64,000 nucleotides of DNA from Faecalicatena contorta (GCF_021531975.1 NZ_JAFBIY010000005.1:1-64000), one strand, 5' to 3'. Counted from the stretch's first letter, positions 1 through 12,922 are shown. A program made the numbers and translations. The notes: generated by a model not told the origin, from the letters alone.

Positions 1-153
1 GAAAACTACTAGCTTTCTTATCCCTTTACTGTTTTAAGGTTGACATTTAAATGTCTGTTCTCTGAATTTTCTCTTAAAGAATCTTCAGGGTTGTTGTCTA
101 TTGTTCAGTTATCAAGGTTCTTTGTTTTGCTGCTTCAACGAGCCAGCTCAAAT

Positions 154-182
154 ATAATATCATCCATAGCAGATAATGTCAA
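154..182 (-). promoter_or_regulatory. Strong sigma-A promoter, probably rrn-type
   Basis: Read on the minus strand: a perfect -35 TTGACA (177-182), a 17-base spacer and a -10 TATTAT (154-159). A-rich tracts resembling an UP element lie immediately upstream (about 185-235). The transcript would begin with sequence containing TTGATAACTGAAC, a type of leader found before 16S rRNA in Clostridia. I infer that it drives an rRNA operon lying off the left edge; the rRNA itself is not in the window. No credible protein is coded in 1-300. Confidence 0.6.
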
Positions 183-304
183 CACTTTTTTTCATCTTTT
201 TTTAACATTTTTCAAATATTTTTTTAAGCACAATATCTTGTCATTTCTCTTCTATAATACATACAAGATATTACTTTCAAAATGAAATGTGTTAACTCGA
301 TATA

Positions 305-334
305 AAAATCCGAACCCATCCAGGAGTTCGGATT
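305..334 (-). terminator. Terminator of tRNA-Ser
   Basis: The inverted repeat AATCCGAAC...GTTCGGATT (308-316/326-334) is followed on the minus strand by a T-rich run, 11 bases after the tRNA-Ser 3' end. Confidence 0.7.
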
Positions 335-344
335 CTATATCTGA

Positions 345-432
345 CGGAGAAAGAGGGATTTGAACCCTCGCGCCGGTCACCCGACCTACACCCTTAGCAG
401 GGGCGCCTCTTCAGCCTCTTGAGTATTTCTCC
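345..432 (-). tRNA. tRNA-Ser (anticodon GCU)
   Basis: Minus-strand tRNA of 88 nt with a long variable arm, as in serine tRNAs. The acceptor stem GGAGAAA pairs with TTTCTCC. The anticodon loop CTGCTAA gives GCU, and the T arm contains GTTCAAATC. The discriminator is G at 345. CCA is not encoded. Confidence 0.93.
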
Positions 433-477
433 AGCAAGTGGTATTATACTAAACCTGCTTATAATTGTCAATCCCTT

Positions 478-1191
478 TTATTTTATATTTTCATAAATCT
501 TATTCTGAATTCTATCTCTCACCAACGCCGCTATTTCCTTTGTCTTCATATCTTTATAATCTTCATAGTACAGCGGTTCCATAAAATGTACCTGTACAGT
601 TACAGGGCTGGTTGAATTAGTATCAAATGGTTTAAAAGAATCAATAAGTGCAACCGGAATAATTGGGCATTTTGCCTTTGTTGCTGCTTTAAAGCTTCCT
701 GCTTTGAACTCCTGTACATTATTTCCATCCCTTGAACGTGTGCCTTCTGGAAATATGACAAAGTTCTTTCCATTTGCCACATCCTTTGCAACATTCATGA
801 TTACCTGCATCCCCTGTCTGACATCATCACGGTCTAATGAATATGCTCTCATACATGCCATTACCTGTTTGATAAATGGTATATTTGCAGCTTCTTTTTT
901 TACTACAGCAGACAACGGACGCGGAATAACATTTTCAATTGCCAGCATGTCATATAACCCCTGATGATTAGGGAAGAGCATAAATCCATCTTCTTTTGGA
1001 ATATTTTCTATTCCATGTGCATCAATCGTTACATTTCCGCCTTTGTTGGCACGTTCTGTAATATATCTCAACATTTCCAGATGCTGCTCGTCTGTATATT
1101 TATCCGGATGTGCAGCATGATAACATAATTTTATCCACGCCCCCGGGACAAATAATATGTTTCTGAAAATCATTAACAATATTCTTTTCAT
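478..1191 (-). CDS. plsC: 1-acyl-sn-glycerol-3-phosphate acyltransferase (PlsC family)
   Basis: 237 residues. It is expected to acylate lysophosphatidic acid to phosphatidic acid at the membrane in phospholipid synthesis. The family's catalytic HX4D box is visible as NHQGLYD (His76, Asp81) and the substrate-binding box as FPEGT (147-151), with a hydrophobic N-terminus that could serve as a membrane anchor. The start codon overlaps the stop of the upstream fumarase beta gene by 4 bases, so the two are probably translated together. Acyl-donor preference cannot be read from the sequence. Confidence 0.88.
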   Translation of the reverse strand: MKRILLMIFRNILFVPGAWIKLCYHAAHPDKYTDEQHLEMLRYITERANKGGNVTIDAHGIENIPKEDGFMLFPNHQGLYDMLAIENVIPRPLSAVVKKEAANIPFIKQVMACMRAYSLDRDDVRQGMQVIMNVAKDVANGKNFVIFPEGTRSRDGNNVQEFKAGSFKAATKAKCPIIPVALIDSFKPFDTNSTSPVTVQVHFMEPLYYEDYKDMKTKEIAALVRDRIQNKIYENIK

Positions 1192-1739
1192 ATCTTCTGA
1201 TACTCCTTTATCGCCGTCTCGTATAAATTATTTCCTTCGCAGTCTGCAACAACAATTACTGGAAAATCTTCCACTTCCAGCTTACGGATTGCTTCTGCTC
1301 CAAGATCATCATAAGCTATTACCTCTGATGATTTAATACATTTTGACAACAATGCACCTGCTCCTCCTACTGCTGCCAGATAAACACTTTCATTTCTTAC
1401 AACTGCATCGAGAACTTCCTGACTTCTCTTTCCTTTTCCTATCATTGCCGTAAGTCCAAGATCCAAAAGCTTCGGTGCATATTTGTCCATACGGCTTGCA
1501 GTCGTAGGTCCGGCTGAGCCGATCGGTCTTCCTTCTCTTGCAGGAGATGGTCCCATATAATATATGACCTGATTTTTTATATTAATAGGAAGAGACTCAT
1601 TATTTTTTAATGCATCATCCATTCTTTTATGAGCCGCATCACGTGCTGTATAAATGGTTCCTGTTATGTATACATAATCACCTGCATGAAGGGAACGGGA
1701 AACTTCCTTTGTAATTGGTGCTGTAATATGCTTGTCCAT
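1188..1739 (-). CDS. Fumarate hydratase class I, beta subunit
   Basis: 183 residues from the ATG at 1739, which has GGGAGG 8 bases upstream; a longer in-frame reading to 1778 would overlap the alpha subunit and lacks a ribosome site. It matches the C-terminal (beta) half of iron-sulfur fumarate/tartrate dehydratases and pairs with the alpha subunit encoded directly upstream. The pair interconverts fumarate and malate. L-tartrate dehydratase is the main alternative, because the split subunits of the two enzymes look alike. The 3' end overlaps plsC by 4 bases. Confidence 0.85.
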   Translation of the reverse strand: MDKHITAPITKEVSRSLHAGDYVYITGTIYTARDAAHKRMDDALKNNESLPINIKNQVIYYMGPSPAREGRPIGSAGPTTASRMDKYAPKLLDLGLTAMIGKGKRSQEVLDAVVRNESVYLAAVGGAGALLSKCIKSSEVIAYDDLGAEAIRKLEVEDFPVIVVADCEGNNLYETAIKEYQKI

Positions 1740-1741
1740 AT

Positions 1742-2584
1742 CTATACCTCCCTGATAATGTGTCTGTTTACGTGACAACAGATATTAATTCCTACCGGCA
1801 ATCCGGCAATATGTGTCGGATATGTATTCACATTAACTGCAAGAGCAGTGGTTGTTCCACCAAGTCCTCCCGGCCCAATACCAAGACAATTAATCTTTTC
1901 AAGCATTTCTTCTTCCAGTTCTTTTACCCAGTCAATATCAGAATGCACACCAACCTCCCGGGTAAGTGCTGCCTTTGCCATAAGTGCACATTTTTCAAAT
2001 GTACCACCAATGCCAACACCAACAACCATCGGAGGGCAGGCATTCGGTCCGGCATCCTTTACCGCAGTAAGAATCGCATTTTTTACTCCTTCAATACCAT
2101 CTGCAGGTTTCAGCATAAATACACGACTCATATTTTCGCTTCCAAATCCCTTTGGCGCAACTTTAATCTTTACCTTGTCACCTTTTACAATACTGTAATG
2201 AATGACTGCCGGTGTATTATCCTTTGTATTTTCACGAATAATAGGATCACCTACTACAGATTTTCTCAAGAATCCTTCCACATATCCCTGGCGCACACCT
2301 TCATTGATTGCATCTTCAAGATCTCCACCTTCAAAATGCACTTCCTGACCAATTTCCATAAAAATAACTGCCATTCCTGTATCCTGACAAATCGGAATCA
2401 TATCCTCTGCTGCAATCTTCAAATTATCCTGAAGCTGATTTAATATCTGCTTGCCAAGAGGAGCTTCTTCTGTTTCCGCAGCCTGTTTCATAGCTACATC
2501 CATATCCTTTGACAAAAAATGATTCGCTTCTATACACATTTCTTTAATATTTTTTGTAATTTCATTTACATCAATTGTTCTCAT
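1742..2584 (-). CDS. Fumarate hydratase class I, alpha subunit
   Basis: 280 residues. This is the iron-sulfur half of the two-subunit hydratase. The conserved cysteine neighbourhoods ICQDTG, NACPP and INCLGIGPGG are present and would hold the 4Fe-4S cluster that binds substrate. GGAGG lies just upstream of the ATG at 2584. It is followed after 2 bases by the beta subunit, giving an alpha-beta-plsC operon. A palindromic intergenic repeat sits directly upstream. The enzyme is oxygen-sensitive in the family, which fits an anaerobe. Confidence 0.87.
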   Translation of the reverse strand: MRTIDVNEITKNIKEMCIEANHFLSKDMDVAMKQAAETEEAPLGKQILNQLQDNLKIAAEDMIPICQDTGMAVIFMEIGQEVHFEGGDLEDAINEGVRQGYVEGFLRKSVVGDPIIRENTKDNTPAVIHYSIVKGDKVKIKVAPKGFGSENMSRVFMLKPADGIEGVKNAILTAVKDAGPNACPPMVVGVGIGGTFEKCALMAKAALTREVGVHSDIDWVKELEEEMLEKINCLGIGPGGLGGTTTALAVNVNTYPTHIAGLPVGINICCHVNRHIIREV

Positions 2585-2598
2585 CTGCTTCCTCCTTC

Positions 2599-2638
2599 AT
2601 TGGGGACGGGGTATTTTCGAAAAAACCCCGTCCCCAAT
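2599..2638. repeat. GGGGACGGGG palindrome, copy A
   Basis: Perfect 14-base arms (2599-2612 and 2625-2638, ATTGGGGACGGGGT and its complement) around a short A/T-rich centre. It lies between the fumarase alpha gene and the DUF4173 gene, both on the minus strand. It could terminate transcription, but it also belongs to a family repeated at several other loci in this window. Confidence 0.8.
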
Positions 2639-2671
2639 TTAATTTTACCCTGTCCCCAGTGAATATACAAG

Positions 2672-4174
2672 CTAATATTCTGAATATTCCGTATGTTCTT
2701 CTTTCCATTTATCGGCTGTATGTTTTGCCATAATTTTCGAGTAATTGATTTTTCTTAAATCAATCTCGCTGTTTTCTTCAGAAATGTATTCAAAATAGCC
2801 TTCTAGATCTATTTCAACCATGTTATCTTCTGTCAAAGGCAAATGCTTAATATCAATTTTTGCAAGTTCCGGTGCGGCGTCTAGAGAAGAACTATATATT
2901 AAATAATTAATATTTGAATAAATTTCATCTGACGATATTTGGTCAAAATGAGCGATATTGTATTTTGCAATCATTGTGTCTGGTCTTGAAAATGAAAAAG
3001 CAATATAAAATACGCTTACTATGAGCATAATATAATGAAATAACCGGAAGTTTTCTTTATATATAGTTATAATAATTCCGGCCATTATAAATGTAAGAAC
3101 TACAAGAAACCATAAAACCAGTACACGTAAAAATGTCAGATTATATGCACCAATATACAGTACCATTCTATATCCCGCTGAACCTGTCATGATAAAAGTG
3201 CAGCCTGATATGACAGTAAGAATTATTTTTAATACCTTATTGTCGGAGAAAATATACATACAAACTAGCACCATCACAAAATTGATGATACTGACAAACA
3301 AAAGCTCCCAGAAACCGCTTCTTGCATATTCTGCATATGTTATTCCTTCTGGAAGTTTTGTCTGTACCCTGGCAAATAAATAAATGATCTGTATCGCACA
3401 GTATATAATGTATATTATACTTATGATTCCTGTAAATGTAATTCCAATAACCGGACTAAAATGTCTTAATTTTCTCTCTTTTTCTTCAGAAAAACTATAT
3501 TTACACATAGCGCAAAAAAATGCATAGCTAAGCGTAAATCCAAGGACAATCATCAATACAATCCAAAATATTTCTCCAAAGCGAATATGTTTAAAGAAAT
3601 CTCCAAAAATTTCGGCAAATATGAAATCTGATTTTAACAAAAGTGGCAATATAACACACAAGCTACAAAATGCAACAAGAATACCCACTAATATTCCCAC
3701 GAAATTACTGTTAACCTTTTTGTCTTTATTTTCGTGAAAGTACTTCGATCCATGCCAATATGGATAAGGCATACTCCCCAATGTGGTACCGGACAAAATA
3801 AAAATCCTCTTTATATATGCCGGCAAATCCCATTTACTGTCATCATAAAACTGGTGTATCATAAATGTAAAATACAACAATACTATTCCAATCAAATTAA
3901 AAAAGTGTAAAAAAAATGAACTGGTCAGCACAGTTGATATACTTAGAAGAATCATCCCTGTTATATATAGTCCAGAATTTTTTTTCAATTGATAATTTAT
4001 CTTTTTTAAAAAGAGGATAGAAAATGCAATCGTCGCAATTACACAAACCGGAAATGTGATTCCGGACATATTTTTATAAAGGCAAAACGTAAATATGATT
4101 CCATATAGAAAACTCATTCCCCCGAAATACTTATAATTCTCTCTCATTTTCATAACTAATGGCTTCTCATTCAT
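2672..4174 (-). CDS. DUF4173-family polytopic membrane protein
   Basis: 500 residues with about a dozen hydrophobic segments and a soluble acidic C-terminal tail of about 90 residues. The segment EGITYAEYARSGFWELL is the hallmark of the DUF4153/DUF4173 membrane family, whose function is unknown. A small XRE regulator and a DUF2975 membrane protein follow on the same strand upstream, so the three may form a unit. No catalytic motif is visible. Confidence 0.75.
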   Translation of the reverse strand: MNEKPLVMKMRENYKYFGGMSFLYGIIFTFCLYKNMSGITFPVCVIATIAFSILFLKKINYQLKKNSGLYITGMILLSISTVLTSSFFLHFFNLIGIVLLYFTFMIHQFYDDSKWDLPAYIKRIFILSGTTLGSMPYPYWHGSKYFHENKDKKVNSNFVGILVGILVAFCSLCVILPLLLKSDFIFAEIFGDFFKHIRFGEIFWIVLMIVLGFTLSYAFFCAMCKYSFSEEKERKLRHFSPVIGITFTGIISIIYIIYCAIQIIYLFARVQTKLPEGITYAEYARSGFWELLFVSIINFVMVLVCMYIFSDNKVLKIILTVISGCTFIMTGSAGYRMVLYIGAYNLTFLRVLVLWFLVVLTFIMAGIIITIYKENFRLFHYIMLIVSVFYIAFSFSRPDTMIAKYNIAHFDQISSDEIYSNINYLIYSSSLDAAPELAKIDIKHLPLTEDNMVEIDLEGYFEYISEENSEIDLRKINYSKIMAKHTADKWKEEHTEYSEY

Positions 4175-4197
4175 ACTAACACCTCCATGTTATGTTT

Positions 4198-4413
4198 TTA
4201 TTTTTCCTCATCCGGAAAATATTCCATAATATCACCAGGCTGGCAATCCAGTTCTTTGCAGATTGCCTCCAGGGTTGAAAAACGAATCGCTTTTGCTTTA
4301 TTATTTTTCAGTATAGAAAGATTAGCCGGCGTTATATCTATTTTTCCTGCCAGCTCCAATAATCCGATTTTTCTTTGGGCCATTATGACATCAAGATTAA
4401 TTTTTATTCCCAC
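4198..4413 (-). CDS. Small XRE-family regulator (YozG-like)
   Basis: 71 residues made up almost entirely of a Cro/C1-type helix-turn-helix, ending in CKELDCQPGDIMEYF. This is the signature of the YozG-like regulators that sit next to DUF2975 proteins. It lies 12 bases downstream of a DUF2975 gene, so the pairing is as expected. It is probably a local transcription factor of its own operon, but that is inferred. Confidence 0.85.
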   Translation of the reverse strand: MGIKINLDVIMAQRKIGLLELAGKIDITPANLSILKNNKAKAIRFSTLEAICKELDCQPGDIMEYFPDEEK

Positions 4414-4425
4414 AATGACACCCCC

Positions 4426-4875
4426 TTATATTGTAAGATCATTTTCTTCTTTGTATCGAATTGCCTGAGCAAATACAATTGCCAATACTTCACTGAATAG
4501 TGCTGCTATAAAAAAGACTAAAACAATAATGCATGTTGCCGGCGTTGGAAATAAGAATACTTTAATTAAAAATAAAACAGTAATGCACAGGCTTGAAAAA
4601 GCCATCACATTCAGACTCTTTACATTTTTATATACGAAGCAAGATTCTTCAATTACCGTCCTCATCATTTTGCGAAGTTCACTGACAATAACAATACCGA
4701 AAACTCCGGATATTCCTAAAACAATCAACATTAATATAAAATGTTCACTAATTGAGTCTGAATAATACTTACCGAAAAACTTTAGAATTAGCGGCAGAGT
4801 AATAAAGACTACTATTCCACCAAAAAACATGATATCCAAAACAATTTTTGTAAACCTGATTAATTTATTTTCCAT
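4426..4875 (-). CDS. DUF2975 family membrane protein
   Basis: 149 residues with four predicted membrane segments and short loops, which is the usual size for DUF2975. Function is unknown. It is coupled to the YozG-like XRE gene downstream, an arrangement common in Firmicutes. A likely ribosome site, GGAGG, precedes the ATG at 4875. Confidence 0.75.
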   Translation of the reverse strand: MENKLIRFTKIVLDIMFFGGIVVFITLPLILKFFGKYYSDSISEHFILMLIVLGISGVFGIVIVSELRKMMRTVIEESCFVYKNVKSLNVMAFSSLCITVLFLIKVFLFPTPATCIIVLVFFIAALFSEVLAIVFAQAIRYKEENDLTI

Positions 4876-4954
4876 AAAAATAACACCTCCGTTACTCTTA
4901 AAATAACACAGGTATTATTGAATTTCAATATTAATTTATCGTTTTTCAATAATT

Positions 4955-5752
4955 TTATGCGTCAGATGAATTCCTTTCATACAAAAAACGTACGTGGTCA
5001 TATACTTCCTGAAAATCGATTTCCAGCTCATTATCCCATATACCAACCGGAATCTTTGCGTCAAATCCATAAATTACCGGATAATTTTCCTGTTCAAAAT
5101 TATACACTATAACTTTTTGCCTGTTCGGGTCTATGATCCAGTATTCCCTTACCCCGGCATTTAAATATTTATTTAGCTTGATAACGGAATCCCTCTTGGT
5201 CGATGAACGGGATATCACTTCAATAATAAAATCCGGAGCTCCATAAATACAGCGATTAATGATTTTATCCCTGTCACACACAATAACTACATCCGGCTGT
5301 ACCATCGTCTTATTATCACAATCAAGCTGTACATCAATCGGTGAAATCATTGGCAGACACTTTCCTTTTTTATCTAACACATGAGAAAGCATCTTACTGT
5401 ATATCAGTCCCGCAATCAACTGATGAGCAGATGACGGGGATGACATATCATATATCACTCCATCAATTAACTCAACACGCCTCTCATCCGGTATCATATA
5501 ATAATCATCTAAAGTATATTCCCCTTGCTTCTTCACCTGATAAGCCGCCTGTTCTTCACATAAATAAGAATTCTCAGGTTCCTTTAACACCTGCTCTAAT
5601 GCACGAAGCGTCTCATACCGTGGTGAACTTGTTACCCCGGAAAAAATCTTCTGGACTGTACCAACAGGTACACCAGAAAGCTCCGAAAGCTGCGCATAAG
5701 TATACCCTAGCTCTGTCTTTCGTCTCAACATCTCCTGAATTGTCATATTCAT
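4955..5752 (-). CDS. XRE helix-turn-helix fused to a Uma2-type (DUF820) nuclease-like domain
   Basis: About 265 residues. The first 60 form a Cro/C1 helix-turn-helix with the core LSELSGVPVGTVQKIFSG. From about residue 75 onward it is a Uma2/DUF820 domain of the PD-(D/E)XK superfamily: PDVVIV, PDFIIEVIS, a downstream Lys, and GVREYWIIDP. All expected active-site acids appear present. The start is uncertain between 5752 and 5746, because AGGGGA at 5757-5762 fits the second better. Many Uma2 proteins lack a proven role. Fusion to a DNA-binding domain suggests a regulated or DNA-targeted function, but this is only inference. Confidence 0.75.
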   Translation of the reverse strand: MNMTIQEMLRRKTELGYTYAQLSELSGVPVGTVQKIFSGVTSSPRYETLRALEQVLKEPENSYLCEEQAAYQVKKQGEYTLDDYYMIPDERRVELIDGVIYDMSSPSSAHQLIAGLIYSKMLSHVLDKKGKCLPMISPIDVQLDCDNKTMVQPDVVIVCDRDKIINRCIYGAPDFIIEVISRSSTKRDSVIKLNKYLNAGVREYWIIDPNRQKVIVYNFEQENYPVIYGFDAKIPVGIWDNELEIDFQEVYDHVRFLYERNSSDA

Positions 5753-5961
5753 CACTTCCCCTAAAATAATGTTATAAGTACATAAACAAATAATACTTTA
5801 ATAAGCACCATAAATCAACCATTTATATCATAGAATATCCATATTTTATCCATTTATTATATATATGGAAATATCATGATTTTTTACTAATACTTCTAAA
5901 AAACTATGTAAAAAATGTATTTTATGATATAGAATGTAAAAAAGGGACACCGTAAAATCAA

Positions 5962-5999
5962 TTTGGGACGGGGTTTTTTTCAAAAAACCCCGTCCCAAA
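5962..5999. repeat. GGGACGGGG palindrome, copy B
   Basis: Arms of 18 bases (5962-5979 and 5982-5999) with a 2-base centre. Same family as copy A. The rest of 5756-6014 is A/T-rich without a gene. Confidence 0.8.
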
Positions 6000-6014
6000 C
6001 GAAGGAGGAATAAC

Positions 6015-6467
6015 ATGACTACTAATATTAACATGGAACAATTACAAAAGGATGCTGTAGACATTTTCAATGCCGGGTTTGCCTGTTCGGAATCTGTTAT
6101 CTATGCTATCAGAAAAAATTTCGAAATTGATCTGTCTGATGATGCTATTGCGATGAGCTCAGGCTTTCCATGGGGACTTGGCGGCGGCGGATGTATCTGC
6201 GGCGCGTTAGCCGGCGCAACAATGTGTATCGGCTACTTCTTCGGACGCAGGACTCCTGGCGACCCGAAAATCACAAAATGTTTTTCATTAACCAATGAAA
6301 TGCATGATGCATTCAGAGATTATTGTGGAGGTACATGCTGCAGAGTTCTTACGAAAGGAAAAGAAAAGAATTCTCCTGAAAGAAAGGCACAATGTACAGA
6401 TTTTGTTGCCTTTACAGTAAAGAAGGTTGCAGAAATCATTATCCGTGAGCTTGAAGCTTCCGAATAA
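6015..6467 (+). CDS. C-GCAxxG-C-C family protein
   Basis: 150 residues. It carries the family's cysteine pattern: Cys24 in FACSES, the glycine-rich GGGGCICGALAG, and later CGGTCC. These proteins are thought to bind a metal or redox cofactor in anaerobes, but a reaction is not established. The ATG has GAAGGAGG upstream. It is a single-gene unit on the plus strand between minus-strand genes and is closed by a strong terminator. Confidence 0.85.
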   Translation: MTTNINMEQLQKDAVDIFNAGFACSESVIYAIRKNFEIDLSDDAIAMSSGFPWGLGGGGCICGALAGATMCIGYFFGRRTPGDPKITKCFSLTNEMHDAFRDYCGGTCCRVLTKGKEKNSPERKAQCTDFVAFTVKKVAEIIIRELEASE

Positions 6468-6475
6468 GCATTTTT

Positions 6476-6522
6476 AAAGAGCTGACATTTTAGGAAATAC
6501 CAAAAATGTCAGCTCTTTTTTA
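6476..6522 (+). terminator. Rho-independent terminator
   Basis: AGAGCTGACATTTT and AAAATGTCAGCTCT form a long stem followed by a T run, directly after the C-GCAxxG-C-C gene. It could also work in the opposite direction for the minus-strand gene 3' end. Confidence 0.85.
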
Positions 6523-6553
6523 GCCTTGCAAACTTAAAATTGTTTATTTTTTT

Positions 6554-7357
6554 TTATTTTAATTTTTCTTCCATTTTTCGAATTAATTCAATATTTGCTT
6601 TTTCGTATTCGTTTAATTCGATCTTTTCAGCATCATCTACTGTTCCTTTGTACCAATCAAATGATTCAAAATGTTCTCTCAGGTCTTCGGATTTAAAAAT
6701 CAAACCATGCTTTGCGTATATCTCATTTCTTCCAAAGCGGAGTGTCTCTGCATCCATGTACTTTAATTCTGATTCCGTTATATACCTCATATCGCTTCCG
6801 GGAAAGATATACATTTCGAATAAATCATCTGTCATTGTTAATGTAATTCCTTCGTTTGGCTCTACAGAAGTGATGACATCTTCACTTGTTCCTGCAAGTA
6901 ACTGATAAGCTTCTGCAGTTTCTTCTGAGAACTGCACATCTGTTGGCCAGACAACAATCATTGTTTTTTCTTTGCCATCTATATTGATCTGACCAATATA
7001 ATTGTAACTTGGTTCGTCAAATGTTGCCTCATCTGGAATCGCAATTGAGAATAACCATCCGCCATATTGTGTATCTGAAGATGTCTTTTCGATGAATTCC
7101 ATATAATAACCGTATTCATTCTCTATTTCATTCTCATAATACTTGTCTTTCCAGCTTTCCGGAAGTGTTAATGTGAAATATTTTCCTTCTACCTGAATAC
7201 CTGTGTCCTCTTTTTTCTGTATTTCAGTTTCCTCTGATTTTGTTTCTTCAGAATCTTCTGAAACATCTGCATTTGATGTATCAGGCTGATCTGTACCAGA
7301 ACTGCATCCTACAGAAAATAGCATTACAAAAATCATAATCAATACAATCTTTTTCAT
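6554..7357 (-). CDS. YARHG-domain lipoprotein
   Basis: 267 residues. The N-terminus is a lipoprotein signal ending in a lipobox (LFSVGC, Cys18), then a Ser/Thr/Glu-rich linker. The C-terminal 65 residues form a YARHG domain ([12 protein letters not shown]), a cell-wall-associated module of unknown ligand. The gene begins inside the gyrA stop (4-base overlap), so it is probably translated with gyrA. That is an odd companion for an extracellular protein. Confidence 0.85.
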   Translation of the reverse strand: MKKIVLIMIFVMLFSVGCSSGTDQPDTSNADVSEDSEETKSEETEIQKKEDTGIQVEGKYFTLTLPESWKDKYYENEIENEYGYYMEFIEKTSSDTQYGGWLFSIAIPDEATFDEPSYNYIGQINIDGKEKTMIVVWPTDVQFSEETAEAYQLLAGTSEDVITSVEPNEGITLTMTDDLFEMYIFPGSDMRYITESELKYMDAETLRFGRNEIYAKHGLIFKSEDLREHFESFDWYKGTVDDAEKIELNEYEKANIELIRKMEEKLK

Positions 7358-9810
7358 ACTTCTTCTTTTTCTTCATCTCTGACTTTTGCAATACTTGCAA
7401 CCAGATCTCCGTCTTTCAGATTAATCAGTTTTACACCGGAAGTAACACGACCAAGTACAGATATACCACTGATAAGCATTCGAATAATAATACCTTCCGT
7501 ATTGATGATCATAATTTCATCATCTTCATCTACTGCCTTAATTCCTACTACATTACCGGTTTTTTCTGTTATCTTGTAACATTTTACACCTTTACCTCCA
7601 CGGTTCTGTGTTACAAATTCGCTGATCAGAGTACGTTTTCCCATACCTTTTTCAGATACAATAAGAAGATCGCTTCCCTGTGTTACGAGCTGCATTCCGA
7701 TAACTTCATCTCTGTCTGCAAGATTAATACCTCTTACACCCATAGATGTTCTTCCGGTTCCTCTTACATCTTCTTCTTCAAATCTGATACACTGACCATA
7801 TTTTGTCGCAAGAATGATTTCCTGATTACCATCTGTGAATTTTACTTCGATTAATTCGTCATCTTCGCGAAGCGTAATTGCAGCAAGACCTGTCTTACGA
7901 ACATTCATATATTCGCGAAGTGGTGTCTTCTTAATAAGACCTTTCTTCGTTGCCATAACAAGGTACGCATCTTCTCTGTAGAATTCGATTGGAATGACTG
8001 CACTTATCTTTTCTCCCGGCATAAGCTGCAGAAGATTTACAATCGCAGTTCCTCTGGAAGTACGGCTGGATTCCGGAATCTCATATCCTTTTAATCGATA
8101 TACACGACCAGTATTTGTAAATAACATAATGTAATGGTGTGTATTTGACATAAACAGCTCTTCCACATAATCTTCTTCTATGGTCTGCATTCCTTTGATG
8201 CCCTTACCACCACGATTCTGTGCCTTAAATGTATCATTAGACATACGCTTGATATATCCAAGTTTTGTCATCGTGATAACTACATCTTCTCTTGGAATTA
8301 AATCTTCCATGGAAATATCAAATTCATCAAATCCAATAGAAGTTCTTCTGTCATCACCGTATTTATCACGTATAATAATGATTTCTTCCCTGATAACTCC
8401 AAGAAGAAGCTTTCTGTCTGCAAGAATTGCTTTTAATCTGCTGATCTGCTCCATGAGCTCTGCATATTCTTTTTCCAGCTTTTCTCTTTCCAGACCGGTA
8501 AGAGCACGGAGTCTCATATCAACGATTGCCTGTGCCTGTACATCTGTCAGATCAAAAGTTTCCATTAACTCTGTTTTGGCAATCTGAACGGTCTGTGCCC
8601 CTCTGATGATACGGATCACTTCATCAATATTATCAAGTGCGATCAACAGACCTTTTAAAATATGTGCTCTTTCTTCTGCTTTATTTAATTCATATTTTGT
8701 ACGACGTGTAACAACTTCTTCCTGATGCTTCAGATAATAATTCAACATTTCCAGAAGATTCATTACTTTCGGCTCGTTATTAACAAGCGCAAGCATGATT
8801 ACTCCAAATGTATCCTGAAGCTGTGTATGTTTATATAGCTGATTTAACAGTACATTTGCATTTACATCTTTACGAAGTTCAATAACCACACGCATACCTT
8901 CACGGCTGGACTGATCACTGAGATCTGTAATGCCGTCAATCTTCTTATCTCTTACAAGTTCTGCGATTTTTTCAATCAAACGTGCCTTGTTTACCATATA
9001 AGGAAGCTCTGTTACAACAATACGGCTTTTACCATTTGGCATTGTCTCAATATTAGTAACTGCACGTACACGAATCTTGCCACGACCTGTCCGATAAGCT
9101 TCATTGATACCTCTTGTTCCAAGAATCTCTCCACCTGTCGGAAAATCAGGTCCTTTAATAATATCCAGAATATCTTCGATCGTTGTTGCTTCTTTATCTT
9201 CAATCTGATCATCAATAATCTTTACTACTGCATTTATTACTTCTCTTAAATTGTGAGGCGGAATATTCGTTGCCATACCTACCGCAATACCGGAAGTACC
9301 ATTTACAAGAAGATTTGGAAATCTTGCCGGCAGAACAACAGGCTCTTTTTCTGTCTCATCAAAGTTCGGTGCAAAATCTACAGTATCTTTATTAATATCT
9401 GCAGTCATTTCCATGGAAATCTTACTTAATCTTGCCTCTGTATAACGCATGGCAGCTGCACCATCACCATCTACAGAACCAAAGTTACCATGTCCGTCAA
9501 CAAGTGGATATCTGGTAGACCATTCCTGTGCAAGATTAACGAGTGCTCCGTAAATGGAACTGTCACCATGTGGGTGATATTTACCCATTGTATCACCGAC
9601 GATACGTGCACATTTACGATGCGGTTTATCAGGACCATTATTCAGCTCGATCATAGAATAAAGAATTCTTCTTTGAACAGGCTTTAAACCGTCTCTTACA
9701 TCCGGAAGCGCACGAGAAGCGATAACACTCATGGCATAATCAATATAGGAGGTTTCCATTGTCTTCTTAAGGTCGACTTCATGGACTTTATCAAAAATAT
9801 TATCTTCCAT
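7354..9810 (-). CDS. gyrA: DNA gyrase subunit A
   Basis: 818 residues. The breakage-reunion domain carries the catalytic tyrosine in [10 protein letters not shown], followed by a coiled-coil gate and the six-bladed C-terminal DNA-wrapping domain (GyrA boxes such as QNRGGKG). Together with GyrB it introduces negative supercoils using ATP. In the quinolone-resistance region the sequence is [10 protein letters not shown], so the position equal to E. coli Asp87 is Gly while Ser83 is kept. It lies downstream of gyrB with a 72-base gap that contains half of a GGGGACGGGG repeat. Confidence 0.97.
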   Translation of the reverse strand: MEDNIFDKVHEVDLKKTMETSYIDYAMSVIASRALPDVRDGLKPVQRRILYSMIELNNGPDKPHRKCARIVGDTMGKYHPHGDSSIYGALVNLAQEWSTRYPLVDGHGNFGSVDGDGAAAMRYTEARLSKISMEMTADINKDTVDFAPNFDETEKEPVVLPARFPNLLVNGTSGIAVGMATNIPPHNLREVINAVVKIIDDQIEDKEATTIEDILDIIKGPDFPTGGEILGTRGINEAYRTGRGKIRVRAVTNIETMPNGKSRIVVTELPYMVNKARLIEKIAELVRDKKIDGITDLSDQSSREGMRVVIELRKDVNANVLLNQLYKHTQLQDTFGVIMLALVNNEPKVMNLLEMLNYYLKHQEEVVTRRTKYELNKAEERAHILKGLLIALDNIDEVIRIIRGAQTVQIAKTELMETFDLTDVQAQAIVDMRLRALTGLEREKLEKEYAELMEQISRLKAILADRKLLLGVIREEIIIIRDKYGDDRRTSIGFDEFDISMEDLIPREDVVITMTKLGYIKRMSNDTFKAQNRGGKGIKGMQTIEEDYVEELFMSNTHHYIMLFTNTGRVYRLKGYEIPESSRTSRGTAIVNLLQLMPGEKISAVIPIEFYREDAYLVMATKKGLIKKTPLREYMNVRKTGLAAITLREDDELIEVKFTDGNQEIILATKYGQCIRFEEEDVRGTGRTSMGVRGINLADRDEVIGMQLVTQGSDLLIVSEKGMGKRTLISEFVTQNRGGKGVKCYKITEKTGNVVGIKAVDEDDEIMIINTEGIIIRMLISGISVLGRVTSGVKLINLKDGDLVASIAKVRDEEKEEV

Positions 9811-9882
9811 AGATTTCGTTTGGGGACGGGGCAGCCTCGCTTCACTACATTACCCACGTCCTCTCTCCTTTCTAGTTTTGTA

Positions 9883-12911
<3,029 letters not shown>

Positions 12912-12922
<11 letters not shown>

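Noticed and set aside
40-285. 81-residue plus-strand frame at the left edge
   Set aside because: Low-complexity Phe/Leu/Ser composition, no ribosome site, and it overlaps the minus-strand rrn-type promoter.
1760-2443. Long plus-strand frame opposite the fumarase alpha gene
   Set aside because: Antisense shadow of a well-supported gene; Cys/His/Asn-rich composition without a family match.
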